Assembly (NCBI RefSeq): GCF_001640805.2
Contig: NC_066849.1
Span: forward strand, 24,860,250-24,924,249
Origin: Lates calcarifer
Lineage: Eukaryota > Chordata > Actinopteri > Centropomidae
Direction of reading: 5' to 3'
DNA: 64,000 nucleotides
Below, in pieces: positions 60,301 to 64,000 of this stretch (the stretch's first letter is position 1; each line of letters begins with the position of its first letter). The notes under the pieces are model-generated. The model was not told the origin of the DNA. It worked only from the letters and a program-made list of their open reading frames with translations, and did not search any database. Both the position numbers and the translations under genes were made by a program.

Positions 60301-61230
60301 ATTTGCTAAAGGTTATCATACCATCCCAGTCTCATACTGGCCTGTGCCTAATGGGTTCACAGAGTTACTGATTCATCCAATGACTGAGGCCATCTCAGTA
60401 CAGTCACTTCTGACTGTCTTTGATATCACAGGACTCTGAAAGCATATTTTTTCATGGTGTTCTGTGTTGAGAACTCAGCTGATACTCCACCTCCTGCTCC
60501 ATGAGCTTGACGAACTCAGCCTGCTTCGAGTCTCCGAGCACCTCCTTCTTGGCCTCATGTCGTTTCTCCAGTCGGGCCTTGTACTCCTGTGGTTTGGCAC
60601 TGAAAACAAATCATATGAATCAACACACTGATCAGCCTCACTTCCTACATTCCCCATAATGCCTTGGAACCAACTCAGAGAATACTGTCCCAGGAGTTTT
60701 GCATACAATATATACAACCTTGCAGCCACTTATTTACATTGATTACAGTTCACTATGAAAGTCAAGTTGTCATATTATTCAGTGTTTTCCTTGTTTCTGC
60801 AGATGGTGTTTCCTCACAGACAGGGAGACCACAGCATTAAACATTTTTTAAAGTATTTTCTCTCCCCCTTTCTTTCCTCTCTCCCCCTTTCTCCCTGTTT
60901 CTCATCTCTTTCTCTCCCCCCTGACTGCGACAGTCTATTTAATATTCACACTTGTCCAAAACCAAATGACTTTTAAAAACAACGGATTTCTCTAACAGAG
61001 ATTCTGGTGTCGCAGAGAGCGCTGTGTTAGCTCGCTGACCTGCGCAGCTTCTGGATCTTGTCCTGGTACTTGCTGTAGTACGGGTTCTCCTCCAGCTCCG
61101 GCTCCTTCCGAACTGAGAAGGCTCGGAACTGCGCCGGGACCAGCCCGGGGATCAGTGTCCTGATGCCGGTGGCCCTGACCGCTAACATACCCCGATACAA
61201 ACATGACATCTGTACCATAGCGGCCGCCAT
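57398..61230 (-). CDS. atpaf1: ATP synthase mitochondrial F1 complex assembly factor 1
   Basis: ATP11-family chaperone of the mitochondrial matrix that holds the F1 beta subunit during ATP synthase assembly. Nine exons on the minus strand: 61230-61040, 60599-60491, 60104-60042, 59713-59651, 59519-59469, 59155-59108, 58834-58739, 58016-57909 and 57580-57398. All are GT-AG with matching phases and give 303 aa. Conserved blocks recalled from the human protein: [92 protein letters not shown] and [13 protein letters not shown]. The N terminus ([15 protein letters not shown]...[19 protein letters not shown]) is Arg-rich and nearly acid-free, as in a mitochondrial targeting peptide. The ATG at 61230 (AAGATGG) is preferred over 61254, which has a poor context. 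The gene is complete. Confidence 0.97.
57651..57800 (+). repeat. Fish interspersed repeat relic in atpaf1 intron 8
   Basis: It contains GGCCAAAAGTATACAGACAT, then ACATTACACCCATAAGTG, TAGACATTAATAA and GACTTTCCACAAGA. This order resembles a repeat common in fish genomes (a short DNA-transposon relic). The call is from memory, and the sequence is diverged. Confidence 0.6.
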
Positions 61231-61330
61231 CTTTCCATCGCTCCCGTCCCACATCTATGACGTTCCGACGGGGAGCGGATATTATACATCTGTTCCGCGA
61301 GAGGAAGGTAACGACAAGCTGGCGGTAAAG
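61231..61330 (-). promoter_or_regulatory. atpaf1: Putative atpaf1 promoter and 5' UTR
   Basis: The region upstream of the atpaf1 start is CpG-containing (GACGTTCCGACGGGGAGCGG on the + strand) with no TATA box at the usual place, as is common for housekeeping mitochondrial genes. Inferred from position and composition only. Confidence 0.35.
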
Positions 61331-64000
61331 TATTTATTACGTCACTGTCTTAGTACTAGTTAGATTAGCCGCGATAAAAGTATGGTACAAAGTTTACTTT
61401 TATACTAATACAGTAGTATTAGGCTAACAAGTAATAATAATAATAATGAAAACTAATACAAATAAACTAATAAATATTCTAAAATAAGTTGTAGAAAAAA
61501 TAAATAAATAAAACGGATGGAAATTAAGTTAACATATTTTTAAAAATAGCAAAAAGGAAAACATAGTTAGCATAGCAATATTTTTATGAACAAATCAATA
61601 TTTAAATAAATAAACTGAAAGAAAAGAAGGCCAGGAACCAAAAGGTTTTCCTGTGGACACAAAAATAAAATAATAAATAAATATAACACGTGTGTGTGGT
61701 TGTGATCAGATGTAATGGTACTATCTCAAGACATTCATTCTGTGATTATGAGAAAACATTTGATATTTTTTGAGACCATAAAATTAGTATTTGAGTTATT
61801 TTTCCACATGAAAAACAAGTGTGTGGACACCTGAACATTTCACCCCTACTCAAACACAGTCATTAATCTGCTGCTCTAACAGCCTCCAGCCCTCTGGTTT
61901 ACCTGACTCAGCTATGAGAGCATTAATGTCTAAACTGTGACCACTAGAGGTCACTATAGACTTTCATTGAAACCTGCTTAATTCTCTACTGTACGTGCAG
62001 ATCATATCTTAACACTGCAGATCATTACAGCTTTCTACCTCCACAAACAGCTCAGACTGACAAATAAATAAATGAGCTGATAAACACAGAAAACAATCTG
62101 CTCAAATTCTCCAGAGTCTCTCACTGATGCTCCTCTCCACTGTGTTCATGTTAATGCCTCTGTGTGTGTGTGTGAGTGTGTGTGAGTGAGCAATAAATTT
62201 AATGAGATGTGTGTTTTCCCATATGACCGTCTGAGTGCTTCTGTGTTTACTTTCCACAGCCAATCATTTTTCAATCACTAATCAATAAACAAAACAGCTG
62301 GGAGCTGTTCACTGTGCATCTGGGCCCCAGCAGATGACGATGGCATTCAGTGTGTGTGTGTGTACACATGGCAGCTGTTCTACACTGCATTACAATCTCA
62401 ATAAATGCATAACGCAGGCAAACAAAAACACAATGATGTATCTGAATGTTTTGATGATTTTATATATATATTTAGAATAAAAGATATAATAATATTTATA
62501 ATAATTGTAATATTTTTTTTAACTAACTCTGGATCTGGTCAAGAATATCTAAATGTAGATTGTAAATTGGATTGTGTGTGTTTTTTCTTGCCTGTTTGTG
62601 GTGTATGTCTTCCTTCAAATCCATGTGAAGATGATTTGTAGATGGAAGTTTGGCATTTTTAAACCTCTCCAGTCACCGGACTTCAAAATAAAGGCTATTT
62701 ACATCTGTCTATACAACTAACAGAAAAGATCGATAATTGAGATTTAGTCTTGTGTTAGTCCATTTAAATAACCTGTCACTCAGTTTAACGAATGGCAGTG
62801 AATTGCAAATCGTGTGTTCAGATGTTTGGTGCTGTTAAAACAAACCTACAGTAGTCTCTCAGCCCTCAGCACTGAGTTGCTGTTGCAGCACTGGGTGCTG
62901 AGTGTAGATTTCAGTTCTGATGTGTATAGTCTGCCAGGGTAATGACCAGTGACTCTATCTTCTCAAATATCAGCATTTTTAAAATCCTGTGTCCAGCACC
63001 GTGTGGAGGTGAAGCTCTTTCTGTCTTCAGGACATTAGCTGTACCTGTCCAGGTGTGAAAATGGGAGTCACTTCTCCACATCATGATTTAATCTCTTTTA
63101 GATCTCATCTCAAACAACACAAACAAACTAACAGATGGAGGCAGCAGCTCCTGTGTTCTGCTCGCTAAAATTCCCGTTTTTGTCAGTGGAGTCTGGTAGT
63201 GATATATAGCAATGTTTCTGGTTAAAGAAAAGGGATCTTACTCTTAAATAAAAACCTCTCTCTCTGTAGGAATCTTATCCATAATGTTGACAGACACTTA
63301 TAATAACAATCTGAGTCTGTCAGTGGCAAAACAAGCACTGTAGTGGACGTACTTTGACAAGGACAGTTGCCCACTGGATAAATTGCAGCAGCTGTTCATG
63401 GTGGCCAGGTACACCGCTCACTCAGTACTCCACTGACTCCAAAGTTTTTTGTCTTTATCTATCATTTACACCCAAAAACACGAGTTCAAAAAACCTGAGT
63501 TATCCTTTAGCTGATTTGAATGTTACAGCAAAACCCTGTCAGCTCTACATTTCTGTGCTAATCTTCCAAGAACAGCCTCAGTTCCTTGTTCTGTGTTTTG
63601 CGTCATGTGTTCTGCAGGTTTAAACACATCTCCATCCTCTGTGTTTTCTTCCTCTCCTCTCACTGACCCCCTGCCCTCCTCCTCTTCCCCTCTCTCTCTC
63701 TCTCTTTCTCTCTGCGTTCTCTCGCTCTCTTTGTTATGGGGGTCCTGCGTGGAGGATGTATATTTTATGTGCGGCTCTGGAGGCTTTTACCATTAATTAT
63801 AGAGAAACACTAAGCTCTCCATTTGCCGGACAGATGTTATTTTTTACTTAAGGAGAGAAAGGGGACTGTTCCATAATTCAGAGGTAATCCCGCTCACCAG
63901 AGAACAAATAAATAAATGAATAAATAAATAAAGCAAAAGCAAAAACCACAAACATTTGGTACACTGCTCCTTCGTGCTCAGACATGTAACGCAGCAGCCG
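61331..64000. other. Gene-free right end of the window
   Basis: No exon can be supported. It is AT-rich to about 61.7 kb, with a (TG)n run near 62160-62190, another near 62351-62362, and a CT-rich run near 63686-63735. The short open frames have no recognisable similarity. Confidence 0.55.

Overview
The window is a piece of a ray-finned fish genome, most likely a percomorph (perch-like) teleost. It is AT-rich and intron-rich, with a full GT-AG exon/intron structure. The protein-coding exons match vertebrate genes (nos1ap, the C1orf226 family, a fish-type TRIM, atpaf1). Several interspersed repeats are ones I know by sight from percomorph genomes; I ran no database search. Nothing bacterial or viral is evident.

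Layout. 1-5470 holds the last two coding exons of nos1ap (+), ending in the PDZ-ligand C terminus DEIAV. 5471-25794 is about 20 kb of non-coding DNA with scattered repeats. 25795-28416 carries three exons of the C1orf226 ortholog (+). Its first recognised exon opens with a splice acceptor in the same phase as the nos1ap last exon, so it could serve as an alternative 3' end of nos1ap. 28417-37785 is non-coding apart from repeats. 38597-42041 is a seven-exon TRIM ubiquitin ligase (+) with RING, coiled coil and PRY-SPRY but no B-box. 57398-61230 is a complete nine-exon atpaf1 gene (-), a mitochondrial F1-ATPase assembly factor.

The most unusual part is 43.6-56.8 kb. A transcription-unit-like locus on the + strand (promoter and exon 1 near 44.3 kb, exon 2 at 45.62 kb, last exon at 52.13 kb) contains three tandem copies of a roughly 1.5-kb block. 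Each block carries one cassette exon built from 21-nt (seven-codon) repeats. After the third block a minisatellite of about 38-bp units runs for about 1.6 kb. A diverged inverted copy of the same locus lies on the - strand at 54.6-56.8 kb, facing the first tail to tail. It keeps the promoter, exon 1, exon 2 and a single unexpanded version of the cassette exon, but has damaged splice donors. A third fragment, matching only the 3' end, lies at 43.64-43.97 kb. I do not recognise this family. Frame shifts between copies favour a long non-coding RNA over a protein, although a 41-codon small ORF is present in exon 1.

Two non-autonomous DNA transposons with inverted ends (52769-53252, hAT-like with an 8-bp target duplication; 53895-54468) lie between the two inverted loci. 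The coding genes show no shared pathway. nos1ap and the C1orf226 gene are neighbours in mammals too, so that linkage is conserved.
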